Assembly: GCA_900551075.1 (NCBI GenBank) | Contig: URVB01000008.1 | Coordinates: forward strand, 50,424 to 114,423 | Direction of reading: 5' to 3' | Origin: an uncultured Blautia sp. | GTDB lineage: Bacteria > Bacillota > Clostridia > Lachnospirales > Lachnospiraceae | DNA length: 64,000 bases | The notes under the pieces: generated by a model | What the model saw: the letters and a program-made list of their open reading frames with translations, nothing else | Told to the model about the DNA's origin: nothing | The model's database searches: none | Position numbers and translations under genes: made by a program | In this document: positions 1 through 9,173 of the stretch, piece by piece | How positions within the stretch are numbered: the first letter of the stretch is position 1 | Layout of the letters: every line of letters begins with the position of its first letter

Positions 1-23
1 CTTTCTGCATTTTTGAAATCCAT
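1..23 (-). CDS. 5' end of an unidentified minus-strand gene (partial)
   Basis: An ATG at 23-21 on the minus strand is preceded by a strong ribosome binding site (AAAAGGAGG, spacing about 8 nt). It opens a frame reading MDFKNAE that runs off the window edge. Seven codons cannot identify the product. The gene diverges from the isomerase-like gene at 508, so it may share its regulation. Confidence 0.5.
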
Positions 24-507
24 AAATAAAATCCTCCTTTTGAGTTCGTGATAGAATTAGAAAAAAATGCATTTCTATGAGATAATTGCAATAGGAAGCC
101 TGAAATTCAAGGCATGAAAACCGTGATTTTGATTCTGGATTCGTGTAAAAAGTGACAAAACATGAATTTAGAAACGAAATCATGAAAGAAAGAATACAAT
201 CGTTTTTCAAAAGGTATTAAGGCGTAATCGGATTTTCTGCAGCTCCGCTGGCAATTGCATCGGTATTCTGGGGATGTATCTGTCGAAAACATATTTGGAG
301 ACAAAAGAACGGCCAATCTATATTTGCAAAGAGACAAATATTGAGACAAAATAGCAAAAAATAAAACAAAATCATGAATTAATTATCACACGATAAAAGG
401 AATCCTTTTATAATTGTGGTAGATATAAAGAGTTTGAAAAAGTGTAAAAAACAGTAGGAGGCAATTATGAAGAGTTTGACATATTTGGAGAAAGTGAGGA
501 GATAAAA
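24..507. other. Divergent intergenic region with a possible promoter and a 12-codon leader ORF
   Basis: About 480 bases without a convincing gene. A TATAAT at 409-414 lies just after the near-palindrome AAAAGGAATCCTTTT, but no good -35 box was found. A short frame at 467-505 has its own good SD (TAGGAGG) and encodes MKSLTYLEKVRR. It stops two bases before the ATG at 508, and its last codons (GTGAGGAGA) supply the SD for that gene. It is either a leader peptide for translational coupling or a truncated upstream gene. The rest holds many stops in all frames and no recognisable remnant. Confidence 0.4.
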
Positions 508-1386
508 ATGGCAGTAAAAGCAATTCAGTTAATTCAGATTGGAACGGCAATGGGTTCAGAGGAGAAGGCGAGAGAAACCATCCGCCTGATGAAAGAAGCC
601 GGATATGACGGTATTGAACTGAATGGATTCATGATGAAGAAGATGCCGCCGATTGTTCGGGTTCTGACAACCCTTGCGGGGATGCCAATCGGGAAGACGG
701 CGAAACTGGACTGGAAGAAGTTGATTGCAGATACCGGACTAAAGGTCGTCAGTATTCACGAGGACTTGGGGAGCATCCTGAGAAATCCGCAGGAAATCAT
801 TGAGGAAGCAAAGACATTTTCCACAAAGTATATCGTCATTACAGGAATGCACCGGTTTGATTATTCAGATAAGGCAGCAGTTTTGAAATTGGCAGGGAAG
901 CTGAATCAGGCAGGGGAACTGCTGAAAAAGGGAGATATTTCTTTGCTATATCACAATCACAACTGTGAGTTCCGTAAGGTAGGGTCAGAAAAGACAGCAT
1001 ACGACTTGCTTTTAGAACAGACAGACCCGGAACTGGTGAATTTTGAGTTTGATTCTTATTGGGCGACGGAAGCTGGCGTGGATGTACCGGAACTGATGGA
1101 ACGTGTGGGAATACGGATGAAGCTGTATCATATCAATGACCGGGGAACACGTATGAGAGGACCAGGAGGACAGATTTTAAAATCAGACAGCATGGAACTG
1201 GGATATGGCAATATGAATCTGACGAAATTAGTGGACATCGCACAGAAAAATGGAGTAGATGCTGTGATATTGGAAAGCCATAAAAACTGGGTGGAGAAGT
1301 CCCCGGTGAAGTCTTTCCAGCTTAGTGCGGCGTTTATGAATAAATATGTGGTACAATTAAAGGAAGGCAAAGCTTATCCGAAATAA
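508..1386 (+). CDS. Sugar phosphate isomerase/epimerase-like TIM-barrel protein
   Basis: This 292-residue protein has the layout of the xylose isomerase-like TIM-barrel superfamily (AP endonuclease 2 fold; IolE/IolI and sugar epimerase relatives). An early EAGYDGIEL strand is followed by a HEDLG segment, LLYHNHNCEF near residue 150, FEFDSYWATEAG near 180 and LYHINDRG near 210. The Glu, His and Asp residues of these motifs are the usual metal and catalytic ligands. No signal peptide is seen, so it should be cytosolic. The SD (GTGAGGAGA) lies 6-7 nt before the ATG and overlaps the preceding 12-codon frame. The substrate is unknown; members act on keto-sugars, inositol derivatives or 3-keto-glycosides. 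Downstream genes look unrelated, so it probably ends its own operon. Confidence 0.8.
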   Translation: MAVKAIQLIQIGTAMGSEEKARETIRLMKEAGYDGIELNGFMMKKMPPIVRVLTTLAGMPIGKTAKLDWKKLIADTGLKVVSIHEDLGSILRNPQEIIEEAKTFSTKYIVITGMHRFDYSDKAAVLKLAGKLNQAGELLKKGDISLLYHNHNCEFRKVGSEKTAYDLLLEQTDPELVNFEFDSYWATEAGVDVPELMERVGIRMKLYHINDRGTRMRGPGGQILKSDSMELGYGNMNLTKLVDIAQKNGVDAVILESHKNWVEKSPVKSFQLSAAFMNKYVVQLKEGKAYPK

Positions 1387-1635
1387 TGAATGACGAAAAA
1401 AGCCGATTCTGTATTTGGTAAAGGATTGAGACAAATGGGGATAGAGCAATATTTATCCAGAGGAGTTTGGTGGCTGCTTAAAATTGAAAGAAAGGTGTGG
1501 AGGAAATGGAAGGGTATGTTGTGAGAACATTGTGCTAAGATAAAAAAGAAAACATTTATTCATTAATCTATAGCAACAGAGAGTTGCTTGTTTTTTGAAT
1601 TGATAATGGTATGATATATGTGAGGTGATGATTAT

Positions 1636-2091
1636 ATGGAAACAAAGAATATTATTTATGAACTCCGGACTAAAAAAGGATTATCACAAGATGAGCTTGC
1701 GGAGAAGGTTTATGTTACCCGTCAGGCTGTGTCTCGCTGGGAAACCGGTGAAACCGTGCCAAATACGGAAACATTGAAGCTGTTGTCAAAGTTATTTGAC
1801 GTTTCTATCAATATGCTTTTGGGTTCTCCAAGGCAATTGATTTGCCAATGTTGTGGTATGCCGCTTGATGATTCTTCTGTCAGCAAAGAAATTGACGGTA
1901 CATTTAATGAAGAATACTGTAAATGGTGCTATTCTGATGGTAAATTTGCATACACAAGTATTGAAAAATTAATTGATTATCTCGCTGAACATATGCCAAA
2001 TGAAGATTGGTCTTCGGAGCAAGTTCGTGCTTATTTTGAAGTACAGTTGCCGAAACTAAAACATTGGCAAACGCAAAAGGAAGAAATATGA
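1636..2091 (+). CDS. XRE-family regulator with C-terminal zinc-ribbon domain
   Basis: Residues 1-65 form a Cro/C1 helix-turn-helix (LSQDELAEKVYVTRQAVSRW is typical), so the protein should bind DNA. Residues 70-105 carry two Cys pairs, CQCCGMPL and CKWCYSDG, matching the putative zinc-ribbon domain often fused to such regulators. The tail is acidic and helical. The length (151) is normal for this architecture. The start is supported by GAGGTG upstream. It is followed within 85 bases by the YoaP-type acetyltransferase, and the two are often found together in Firmicutes. The target is unknown; autoregulation is likely for the family. Confidence 0.85.
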   Translation: METKNIIYELRTKKGLSQDELAEKVYVTRQAVSRWETGETVPNTETLKLLSKLFDVSINMLLGSPRQLICQCCGMPLDDSSVSKEIDGTFNEEYCKWCYSDGKFAYTSIEKLIDYLAEHMPNEDWSSEQVRAYFEVQLPKLKHWQTQKEEI

Positions 2092-2174
2092 CACTTTTTT
2101 CTCAGAGACATTAAAGTCTATGCCGGAACACCCAGGATAGGAAAATCGGAAATTGCAGAGGAGGAAAGATATAG

Positions 2175-2942
2175 ATGGAACTCATAAGAATAACAGAAGA
2201 AAATCTTGAAGCAGAGCATATTTGCTGCGCCGTTTCCAATAACAAGGATTGCCAAGTGATTTCAAAAAAATCTTGGCTAAAAGACAGATTTGATGAGGGA
2301 CTTGTTTTTTTGAAAGGTAATGTAAGAGGAAAATGTTTTATAGAATACATTCCCGCAGAATATGCCTGGGCACCGGTTGAAGCGAGCGGTTATATATATA
2401 TTGATTGTCTTTGGGTATCGGGGCAATTTAAAGGTAAAGGTTATTCTAATCTTCTTTTGGAAGAATGCATAAAAGACAGCAGAAACAAAGAGAGAGAAGG
2501 GCTTGTAATCTTATCCTCTAAAAAGAAAATGGGATTTCTTGCAGATGCTGAATATCTTAAATACAAAGGATTTGAAACCGTTGATACGGCAAATCCATAT
2601 TTTGAGCTGATGTATCTGCCGTTTAATAAAAATGCGGATAAGCCATGCTTTACAAAATCTGTCAAGGAACATCAAAATATGCAAAACGGCTTTACCTTAT
2701 ATTATACAAACCAATGTCCGTTTACAGCTAAGTATGTCCCGATTCTTGAGGGGATAGCCAAAAGTAGAAATGTGGACTTTCGAGCAATTCATATTCTCAC
2801 AAGAGAGCAGGCTCAAAATAATCCTGTTCCGTTTACAACATTTGGTTTGTTTTATAACGGAGAGTTTATTACTCACGAAATACAGTCCGAAAAGAAAGTT
2901 GAAAAAATTCTTGCGGAAAGGGGGCAGATTAAGCGAAAATGA
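2175..2942 (+). CDS. GNAT N-acetyltransferase with YoaP-like C-terminal domain
   Basis: The first 150 residues are a GNAT acetyltransferase domain. IDCLWVSGQFKGKGYSNLL is the acetyl-CoA pyrophosphate-binding segment (variant Q/R-x-x-G-x-G). From about residue 165 to the end there is a YoaP-like, thioredoxin-fold region (LYYTNQCPFTAKYVPILEGI, then a PVPFTTFGLFYNGEF segment) as in Bacillus YoaP. The length of 255 fits the two-domain family. Substrate is not known for the family. The SD GAGGAAAG precedes the ATG. A hairpin terminator follows directly at 2967. Confidence 0.85.
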   Translation: MELIRITEENLEAEHICCAVSNNKDCQVISKKSWLKDRFDEGLVFLKGNVRGKCFIEYIPAEYAWAPVEASGYIYIDCLWVSGQFKGKGYSNLLLEECIKDSRNKEREGLVILSSKKKMGFLADAEYLKYKGFETVDTANPYFELMYLPFNKNADKPCFTKSVKEHQNMQNGFTLYYTNQCPFTAKYVPILEGIAKSRNVDFRAIHILTREQAQNNPVPFTTFGLFYNGEFITHEIQSEKKVEKILAERGQIKRK

Positions 2943-2966
2943 AATCCATACAGAAATGAGCAAAAA

Positions 2967-3005
2967 AGACAATCACATAAAAATTTGTGGTTGTCTGATT
3001 TTTTC
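2967..3005 (+). terminator. Rho-independent terminator after the YoaP-like gene
   Basis: An 11-bp stem (AGACAATCACA with TGTGGTTGTCT, one G-T pair) has an 8-nt loop and is followed by GATTTTTTC. It ends the plus-strand unit and faces the broken kinase gene on the minus strand. Confidence 0.8.
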
Positions 3006-3017
3006 TATAACATTTGT

Positions 3018-3745
3018 TTACTGTTTCACGACTTTCTTAATGCTTTTAATGCCAAAACCATGTCTTCCTTTATCTGATTTATGGGAAATGGGAAATCCAC
3101 TTTGATCGTACAGGGGTGTATTTCTGCAGGAATTTATAACTATTATAACGATAAAAGGTGAATTTTCCTTTTTTTGTACTGTAAGCTCAATAAAAGAACT
3201 CGGGATTTTTTCTGCTGATTCCACTGCATTGTCCAATAAGTTACAGAATAAGGATGCTAAATCATGCTGATAAATATTTTGAACAGAATTGCTTCTAATA
3301 TCAGCCTGGAAAGCGATATGCTTGTCATTACACTGGCGCTGATAGCGGCAAAGAATCGCATTCAGTATTTCATTATCACAAACTCGTGAGGTTTCTTTTA
3401 AGTCAGAAGAATTTTTTGAAAGAAGCATTATGTAATATTCAACAGAGTCGGATTCTTTTTGGAGCAGTAGCTGCATATCGATAAATTCCCGGGCTTTTTT
3501 TCTTTACACAGATGAGCTAAGAAATAAATAGTTGCAAAAAAGAAAATTTTGCTAAATACTGTGTAAAAAACAAGTCCGACACCCGCATTAGTAAGAAAAT
3601 GTGGAGGAAATCTTGACATAATTCCAAAAACATCAAGTTCTGATATTCCCATAATTGCGGTGAGCATAGCGGAGTGAAATAATACAAACATCAATTTAAG
3701 CTTAAACTGTGTGTAAAGAAAGAGGGCGTTTATAATAAAAAGCAA
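3018..3745 (-). pseudogene. Broken AgrC-like GHKL sensor histidine kinase
   Basis: Two minus-strand frames belong to one kinase. The upstream frame (3745 to about 3490) encodes hydrophobic segments. The downstream frame (about 3495 to 3018) encodes the cytoplasmic part, with an N-box (CNLLDNAVESA) and a G-box-like GRHGFGIKSI. The frames switch at a run of seven A (minus strand) near 3494-3500: adding one base would give KEKKAREFIDMQLLLQKESD continuously. The protein also stops soon after the G box, where family members continue about 30 residues. The phospho-accepting His motif is absent, as in some GHKL kinases. It is probably an inactive relic of an agr-type or bacteriocin-type sensor, unlike the intact kinase at 11823. 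Confidence 0.75.
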
Positions 3746-4126
3746 ATAACATTAAGTCCTGTTTGCTCAAATAAAGATAAAAAACTGCATTGCATAAAGG
3801 GTGCGCAACAATACCAGCCTTATTTGGCCAGAACGACTCGGGATAAAAAGACTGGACGTGTAGTCTAAACAGTTACAAATTGAGGAAGTGAATGCCTATA
3901 TAAATGGTTTGAGGAAGGATATCACTGGAATAAAAAAAGGTATAGATTTTGAATATAATCATGGATTGGCACGAGAAACAGCTTTTTGCTATTAAGAGCA
4001 ATTTTATCATCAAATTAACTAAGCCTGGAAAAAACCTATTTGGCGCTTACCTTTGTTATCTATTTAAGAGAAGCCAAATGTATTTATTAAAATTGTCTAT
4101 CAAAGAATATAGTGAAATTAATATAA
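3746..4126. other. Degenerate region without an intact gene
   Basis: About 380 bases between the kinase relic and the asnA fragment. A short frame at 3806-3868 reads QQYQPYLARTTRDKKTGRVV and stops. It resembles the start of a DNA-processing or mobile-element protein but is too short to name. A 64-codon frame at 3949-4143 has no family signature and overlaps the asnA fragment. The region looks like debris from rearrangement. Confidence 0.4.
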
Positions 4127-4803
4127 ATGTTAAATGGTACTGAACGGCCTGTAGCTTTTGGAATTAAAGAGCAAGGGGACAAAAAAGCAGAGATAGTTCA
4201 TTCACTGGCAAAATGGAAACGTATGGCATTAAAACAGTACGGGTTTAATGTGGGAGAAGGACTTTATGCGGATATGAATGCAATTCGGCGAGAGGAATGT
4301 ACAGATAACATTCATTCAATATACGTGGATCAATGGGATTGGGAAAAAATTATTTCTGAGGAAGAAAGAACTAAAGAAAATTTGGAACAAATTGTAAATA
4401 ATGTGTATAAGGCGTTAAAAGTAACTGAGGACTATATGGCATATGAATATGATTACATTGGTAGGGTTTTGCCGGATCATATTAAATGTATTACTTCTCA
4501 AGAGTTGGAGGATAAATATCCTGAATGTACTCCTAAAGAAAGAGAATATAAAATAGCAAAACTTTGTGGAGCGGTATTTATAGAACAAATTGGTGATATA
4601 CTCAAATCAGGGGAACGGCACGACGGGCGTGCCCCTGATTATGATGATTGGAAACTAAATGGCGATATACTAGTTTATTATCCGGTGTTAGATATTGCAT
4701 TGGAGCTTTCTTCTATGGGAATTAGAGTTGATGAGAAGGCTCTTAAAGAGCAACTTACTAAATCAGGATGTGAGATTCGAACAAAATTATCTTTTCAAAA
4801 ATT
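4127..4803 (+). pseudogene. asnA: Aspartate-ammonia ligase fragment (both ends missing)
   Basis: The frame gives a clear AsnA match from about residue 75 of the enzyme onward: LNGTERPVAFG, EIVHSLAKWKRMALK, GEGLYADMNAIRR, IHSIYVDQWDWEKII, ITSQELEDKYP, SGERHDGRAPDYDDW, LNGDILVYYPVL and ELSSMGIRVDEKALK. AsnA makes asparagine from aspartate, ammonia and ATP. The N-terminal 70-80 residues are absent. The C-terminal glycine-rich end (the usual GGGIGQSRLCM region) is replaced after about 4800 by IS3-derived sequence, although the frame stays open to 5203. Active-site parts are lost, so it should not work as AsnA. Sequence is otherwise well kept, implying recent disruption. Confidence 0.85.
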
Positions 4804-4859
4804 CAGACTTCTATTTGGCCCAATGAAGTTAGAGCAGAAGCCAAAAAACATGATATTAT

Positions 4860-5200
4860 CTTATTATAATTGTTTTATCTGGATGAGAAGAAAAGCCAGC
4901 ACCAGATTGCAGATGTATACGAAGTTTCATCCAAGTGATACTTTAACTCTTTTTGTGTTATATTTCCCATACGTTCTATCCGGCCAGGCCACCGGTAATA
5001 ACAGCCTTTGTCGCTGCGATGACGGATTCAGCATAGCTCTGATTTTGGAAATCAGTACACCAGCATGGAATTTGAAAGCTGTGTGGCTGGCAAAGGAATG
5101 CTGCATTCTATCAGTCGCAAGGGAAATCCTTATGACAATGCATGTATTGAATCCTTCCACTCAGTATTGCAGAAAGAAGAAATTTTTGCAGGGGAGGAGC
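4860..5200 (+). mobile_element. IS3-family insertion sequence remnant
   Basis: Two scraps of an IS3-type element. At 4873-4935 a frame reads FYLDEKKSQHQIADVYEVSS, like the helix-turn-helix of an IS3 OrfA. From 5023 a frame reads HSSDFGNQYTSMEF and then GMLHSISRKGNPYDNACIES. This is the C-terminal part of the OrfB integrase core, with the second Asp and the final Glu of the DDE triad. Most of OrfB, the first Asp and both inverted repeats are gone. The element lies exactly between truncated asnA and the decapitated binding-protein gene, so it or recombination at it probably caused both truncations. Confidence 0.8.
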
Positions 5201-6405
5201 TGAGCATTTTAGTATCTGCCGGCTGGATGGACAACCGGTATGATGAGACAATCTCACGCTTTGAGGATACCTATGATGTGACTGTAGACTTACAGACCAT
5301 TCCTGCAGACCAGTATGCGGACCTTCTGCAGTCCAAGCTGGCTACTGATTCCTGCGCAGATATTTTCTGGATTCAGTCAAATCCCTTTGCTATTGAATCC
5401 GTAATCGTTGACCCGGAAAAATACTGCATCGACTTCACAGGCGCTGAGTGGGAATCTAAAATCCCGGAGGCAAGACTGGATGCCTGTAAGTATAACGACA
5501 AGCTGTACGGCCTGCAGCTATGGCACAATTCACCGGAGTATGTAATGCTTTATAATAAGACCTTATTCGAGGAAAATGAGTGGGAAGTTCCTGCCAATTA
5601 TGAAGAGCTGAAGGCTCTCTGTGCAGAGATTCTGGATGCAGGCATCACGCCATGGTTTATGCCGGGTGCGGACGGATGGCGGCATCAGCTTGCGTTCTTC
5701 CAGATCGGCGGCGTTTATGAAGAAGCACAGCCTGGCTTATACGATGCATTAAACAACAACACAGCAACCTTCGCAGACAACGGGAAGATGCTTGAGGTTC
5801 TGGAACAGTTTAAAGAGTTCTCAGATGCAGGATACTTCGGAGAAGACTGGATCGGAACAGACAGCACCAATATGTCCAACGAGTTCGGTGACAGAAGCTG
5901 TGCGATGGCTCTTGAAAACTCCAGCTTTATTAAACAGATTCAGGAAGATACAGGTACGGAGGATGAATTTGGCTTATTTATTGAGCCGTTTGGAGACAAC
6001 ACCTGGTTCCCGGCAAGCCCGGCAGGTCCTACTATGTTCGGTTACAACGGAACAGAGCATCCGGAACTTGTAAAAGAGTTCTTCAATTTTGTAACACAGA
6101 CCGAGAGCTTACAGGAAATTCTGGACAACTCTCCTGCATATACAAATATTCATGTAAATGACGATGCAGTAGAACAGCACTGGCTGCCGGTGGAAGAAGA
6201 ATTTATGGCCGGCATTCCGGTAGAAAAAATGTCTGTTTCCGTACTTCAGAACGGCACCAAGTACACCAATGACTACTGGACACAGTTCGGCCAGGATTTG
6301 GTAGCTTACTGCCTGGGAGAAATGGAAGCGAATGAAGTTCTTGCCAACATGGATACAAACCGTGCAGAGGCGGCAAAGGTAACAGGAGACGAAGCCTGGA
6401 AATAA
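5065..6405 (+). pseudogene. Chimeric ORF: IS3 OrfB tail fused to a sugar-binding protein lacking its signal peptide
   Basis: One open frame joins about 45 residues of IS3 OrfB (MEFESCVAGKGMLHSISRKG...) to a nearly whole ABC-transporter solute-binding protein of the extracellular family 1 type, starting near 5205 (ELSILVSAGWMDNRYDETIS). The binding-protein part has the usual periplasmic-binding layout up to GDEAWK at the end and is followed by two permease genes. The normal lipoprotein signal peptide and Cys anchor are missing, replaced by transposase sequence. No SD precedes ATG 5065. Even if translated, it would stay in the cytosol, so I call it a pseudogene. The sugar is unknown. Confidence 0.8.
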
Positions 6406-6496
6406 AGTGTCTGACAGGTATCAGTTATTGGCAATTGGCGGTGCGGAGGAAATTTCCTTCGCACTGTTCATTCCACGCAAAAAAGGAGGTATTTCT

Positions 6497-7405
6497 GTGA
6501 ATAAAAAGAAAATATATCCACAGTAGTTTTTAATCCTGCCCCTGGCAATGTATGTTATATTTTTTCTTCTTCCCAGTTTTATGGGTATCGCTTATTCCTT
6601 TACTGACTGGAATTCCAGAAGCGTATTGGATGGAACGCATTTTGTAGGGCTTCAGAATTACATAGAGATTTTTACATCTGACAAAGACTATTTATCAGGA
6701 ATCGAACATACCCTGATGTTTACGGTGGTATCCAATATCGTAAAGCTGATTCCGGCGCTTTTAATTGCCATTATGCTTCAGGAGGGACTGCGGGGCAGGG
6801 GCTTTTACCGTACCGTGATGTACCTTCCCTCTATTCTGCCCTTCGTAATCATCGGTTTGATTTTTAAATCTGTTCTGAATTATAACAATGGTCTAATTAA
6901 TGAGCTTTTAGAGCTTGCCAATCTTGGATTTTTAAAACAAAAATGGATTTCTGATTTAGGTATGGTATGGAAATCTATCATTGGTGTGGATGCATGGAGA
7001 GGTATTGGTTATGTTATGACTATTTTCCTTGCAGGTTTAAATACCATTCCCAAATCTTATTATGAGGCTGCACAGATTGACGGCGCCAACTTCTGGCACA
7101 GACTTCGTTATGTGACACTGCCGATGCTGACCGGTTCCATTATGATCAACCTGGTATTCGGAATCACTTACGGCTTAAAAGTATTTGATATTATTTATGT
7201 TTTGACAAATGGCGGCCCCGGCCATGCGACAGAGGTTATGACTACTTACGCATTCCAGCTTTATTCCAGGGGCCAATACGGAATGTCCACAGCGCTGAAT
7301 ACAGTGCTGCTGGTGATCACGGCAGTTGTAGGAGTATTTATTGTAAAGACATTAGGCAAACAGGAGGTGCAGCAACGACGAAGAAGAGAGCTCAAAACAT
7401 TTTAA
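6497..7405 (+). pseudogene. MalF-type sugar ABC permease with a TAG stop at codon 10
   Basis: A strong SD (AAAAGGAGG) precedes GTG at 6497, which starts MNKKKIYPQ. TAG follows at 6524-6526, then the same frame continues FLILPLAMYVIFFLLPSFMGI and a full MalF-like inner-membrane permease. The EAA loop YYEAAQIDGANFWHRLRYVTLP is intact. Only one base separates TAG from TGG or CAG, and family members often have an aromatic residue here. Re-initiation at ATG 6548 lacks an SD and would drop part of the first membrane segment. The gene lies between the decapitated binding-protein gene and a permease gene without a start codon, so decay is likelier than readthrough. Confidence 0.75.
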
Positions 7406-8196
7406 AGCATCTTGTCTGTATCTTGCTTTGCCTCACAGTAATTGTTCCTTTTTATATGGTGTTTATCAACTCCTTTAAGACGAAGGCAGAGGCAGCCCGC
7501 ATGAGCCTGTCTCTTCCTACGGAGTGGGTATTCAGCAATTATGCAGAGGTTATTGAAAAGGGCGATTTGATTCAGGGCTTTACCAACAGTCTGCTCTATG
7601 CACTGGCAGCAACTACTCTCGGCGTTTTGCTCTGTGCTATGGCAGCCTTTGTACTGTGCCGGAAACGTACAAAGCTAAACACATTTTTATACTATTTTGT
7701 ACTCTGCGGACTGTTTTTTCCGGTAAACTACGTAACCCTGGTGCGGGTGCTGACAACAGCGCATCTGAATGATACACGTACCGGTATTGTTCTGGTATTT
7801 ACCGGCGCTATGATTCCGTTTTGTATTTTTACCATTCGCAACTTTGTGATATCTGTTCCGGTGGAACTGGATGAGGCAGCGGTAATTGACGGGGCTGGCC
7901 CGGTGAGCTTATTTTTTAAAGTTATCATGCCCCTGCTTAAGCCTACCATGGCTACCTGCTTTATTCTTCAGCTTATGAGTGTTTGGAGTGATTTCCTTAC
8001 CCCCTTATATCTGTCCGGCAAAAGTAAGCTGTTTCCTATGACCATGGCTGTGTACCAGTTCTTTGGAAAAAATAAAAGCTACTGGAACTATATTTTTGCA
8101 GACATTGTGCTTACGTGTATTCCGGTTATGATTGTCTATATGATCGGCCAGAAATACATTGTAGGAGGCATGACCTCCGGTGCAGTAAAGGAATAA
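7375..8196 (+). pseudogene. MalG-type sugar ABC permease whose start codon reads ACG
   Basis: An SD (AGGAGG at 7362-7367) sits 7 nt before ACG at 7375, exactly where ATG is expected. The frame reads from there through TKKRAQNILKHLVCILLCLT and a full MalG-like permease. An EAA loop (ELDEAAVIDGAGPVSLFFKVIMP) and a normal C-terminus are present. The first alternative start, TTG 7423, lies inside the first membrane helix and lacks an SD. A single T-to-C change would explain the loss. It overlaps the MalF gene by about 30 bases. Expression from ACG at low efficiency cannot be excluded. It is the last gene before the terminator at 8270. Confidence 0.7.
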
Positions 8197-8269
8197 GCAA
8201 TATGAGATTAGCACAAGAGAACCCGCAAAAAGACTCGGAGAGGCATATCCTGTGGGAAATAGGAAAATG

Positions 8270-8300
8270 GGAGCCGTGGTTTACGGCTCCTTTCCTTTTC
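8270..8300 (+). terminator. Rho-independent terminator between convergent genes
   Basis: An 8-bp stem (GGAGCCGT / ACGGCTCC) with a 5-nt loop is followed by TTTCCTTTTC. It ends the decayed ABC operon and abuts the end of the VanZ-like gene. Confidence 0.8.
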
Positions 8301-8301
8301 T

Positions 8302-8970
8302 TCAGCTAAAAAATCCCAATACAAACGTCACTGCCATAATAACAAAAGGTATATATACGGCATAGTCCCGAGCTGTGGAGTTCTGATTGAAATGCAGCTT
8401 TACAATCCGCAGCTTTGCAATCAGTCTAAAGCAAAAATACCCTATGATTGTGCCTGCTACATTTGTGAGAAGGTCGTCTATATCTGTTGCTCTATATAAT
8501 GTAAATAACTGAACAAATTCAATGAGAAAGGAAAGTCCAAGGCCAATAAAAAATGTATTCTTTGCACGTTCAAATGTTCTGCTTATAAGCGGACACAAAA
8601 ATCCTAACGGAATAAAAAGGAAAATATTCAAAACGAAACTTAAATGAATTCCATCGCTTAAAGGCATAAGGTTTATATTCGGATTGAAGAACGCTTTTCC
8701 TGATTGTGACAGTCTTATATATTCGCGAAGTGTAGGAATACCTACGATATGTGTCAACATTACACATAAGTAGTAATACATCGCCAATGACAGAATAGAT
8801 GTTTTAACTTTAGGGATACTGCTGTCTTTTCTGAAAATTACAACTAATAAAATACCGATAAAGATAATCCCCAACAAAAAAACGGGTTCAATCAACAATA
8901 AGTCTATGATATCGTCAAGCAGGCCGATTTGAATTTCCTCACTTGATTGACTATTTGATACAAAATCCAT
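8302..8970 (-). CDS. VanZ-family membrane protein
   Basis: A 222-residue polytopic protein with about five membrane segments and the VanZ-family pattern: NINLMPLSDG, FLFIPLGFLCPL, IGLGLSFLIEFVQLFT and DIDDLLTNVAGTIIGY. VanZ confers low-level teicoplanin resistance by an unclear mechanism, and many homologues have no known role. An excellent SD (AAGGAGG) precedes the ATG. It lies downstream of agrBD on the same strand, separated by about 200 bases with a hairpin. VanZ-like genes are common near bacteriocin and agr loci, so a role in self-protection against the nearby lanthipeptide is possible but is only inference. Confidence 0.8.
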   Translation of the reverse strand: MDFVSNSQSSEEIQIGLLDDIIDLLLIEPVFLLGIIFIGILLVVIFRKDSSIPKVKTSILSLAMYYYLCVMLTHIVGIPTLREYIRLSQSGKAFFNPNINLMPLSDGIHLSFVLNIFLFIPLGFLCPLISRTFERAKNTFFIGLGLSFLIEFVQLFTLYRATDIDDLLTNVAGTIIGYFCFRLIAKLRIVKLHFNQNSTARDYAVYIPFVIMAVTFVLGFFS

Positions 8971-9120
8971 TTACAAAATTCCTCCTTATAACATTTTGAG
9001 CTTGCTGTAAACAGAATAACAGATTCCTTTTAAAATCTTTCTACAAAAATTCAAATTATTTGTTAAATTTTTAAGCATTTGCTGCGGTAATTGAACAGAT
9101 ATTGAAATGGCTTCAAATGA

Positions 9121-9166
9121 ATGAAAACCGATGGCATCCACGAACAATCGCCTGTACCATCGGTTT
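9121..9166 (-). terminator. Hairpin after agrD (probable terminator)
   Basis: A perfect 10-bp stem (AAACCGATGG at 9125-9134 with CCATCGGTTT at 9157-9166) lies 8 bases after the agrD stop on the minus strand. Its 3' arm runs into only a short T run (GGTTTTC), so it is a modest terminator, perhaps leaky into the vanZ-like gene. No gene was accepted between 8971 and 9173. Confidence 0.55.
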
Positions 9167-9173
9167 ATCAGAT

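Noticed and set aside
107..349. 80-residue minus-strand frame in the first intergenic region
   Set aside because: No SD, no family pattern and irregular Cys/Phe-rich composition; probably chance.
3949..4143. 64-residue frame before the asnA fragment
   Set aside because: Overlaps the asnA fragment in another frame, has no SD and no recognisable motif.
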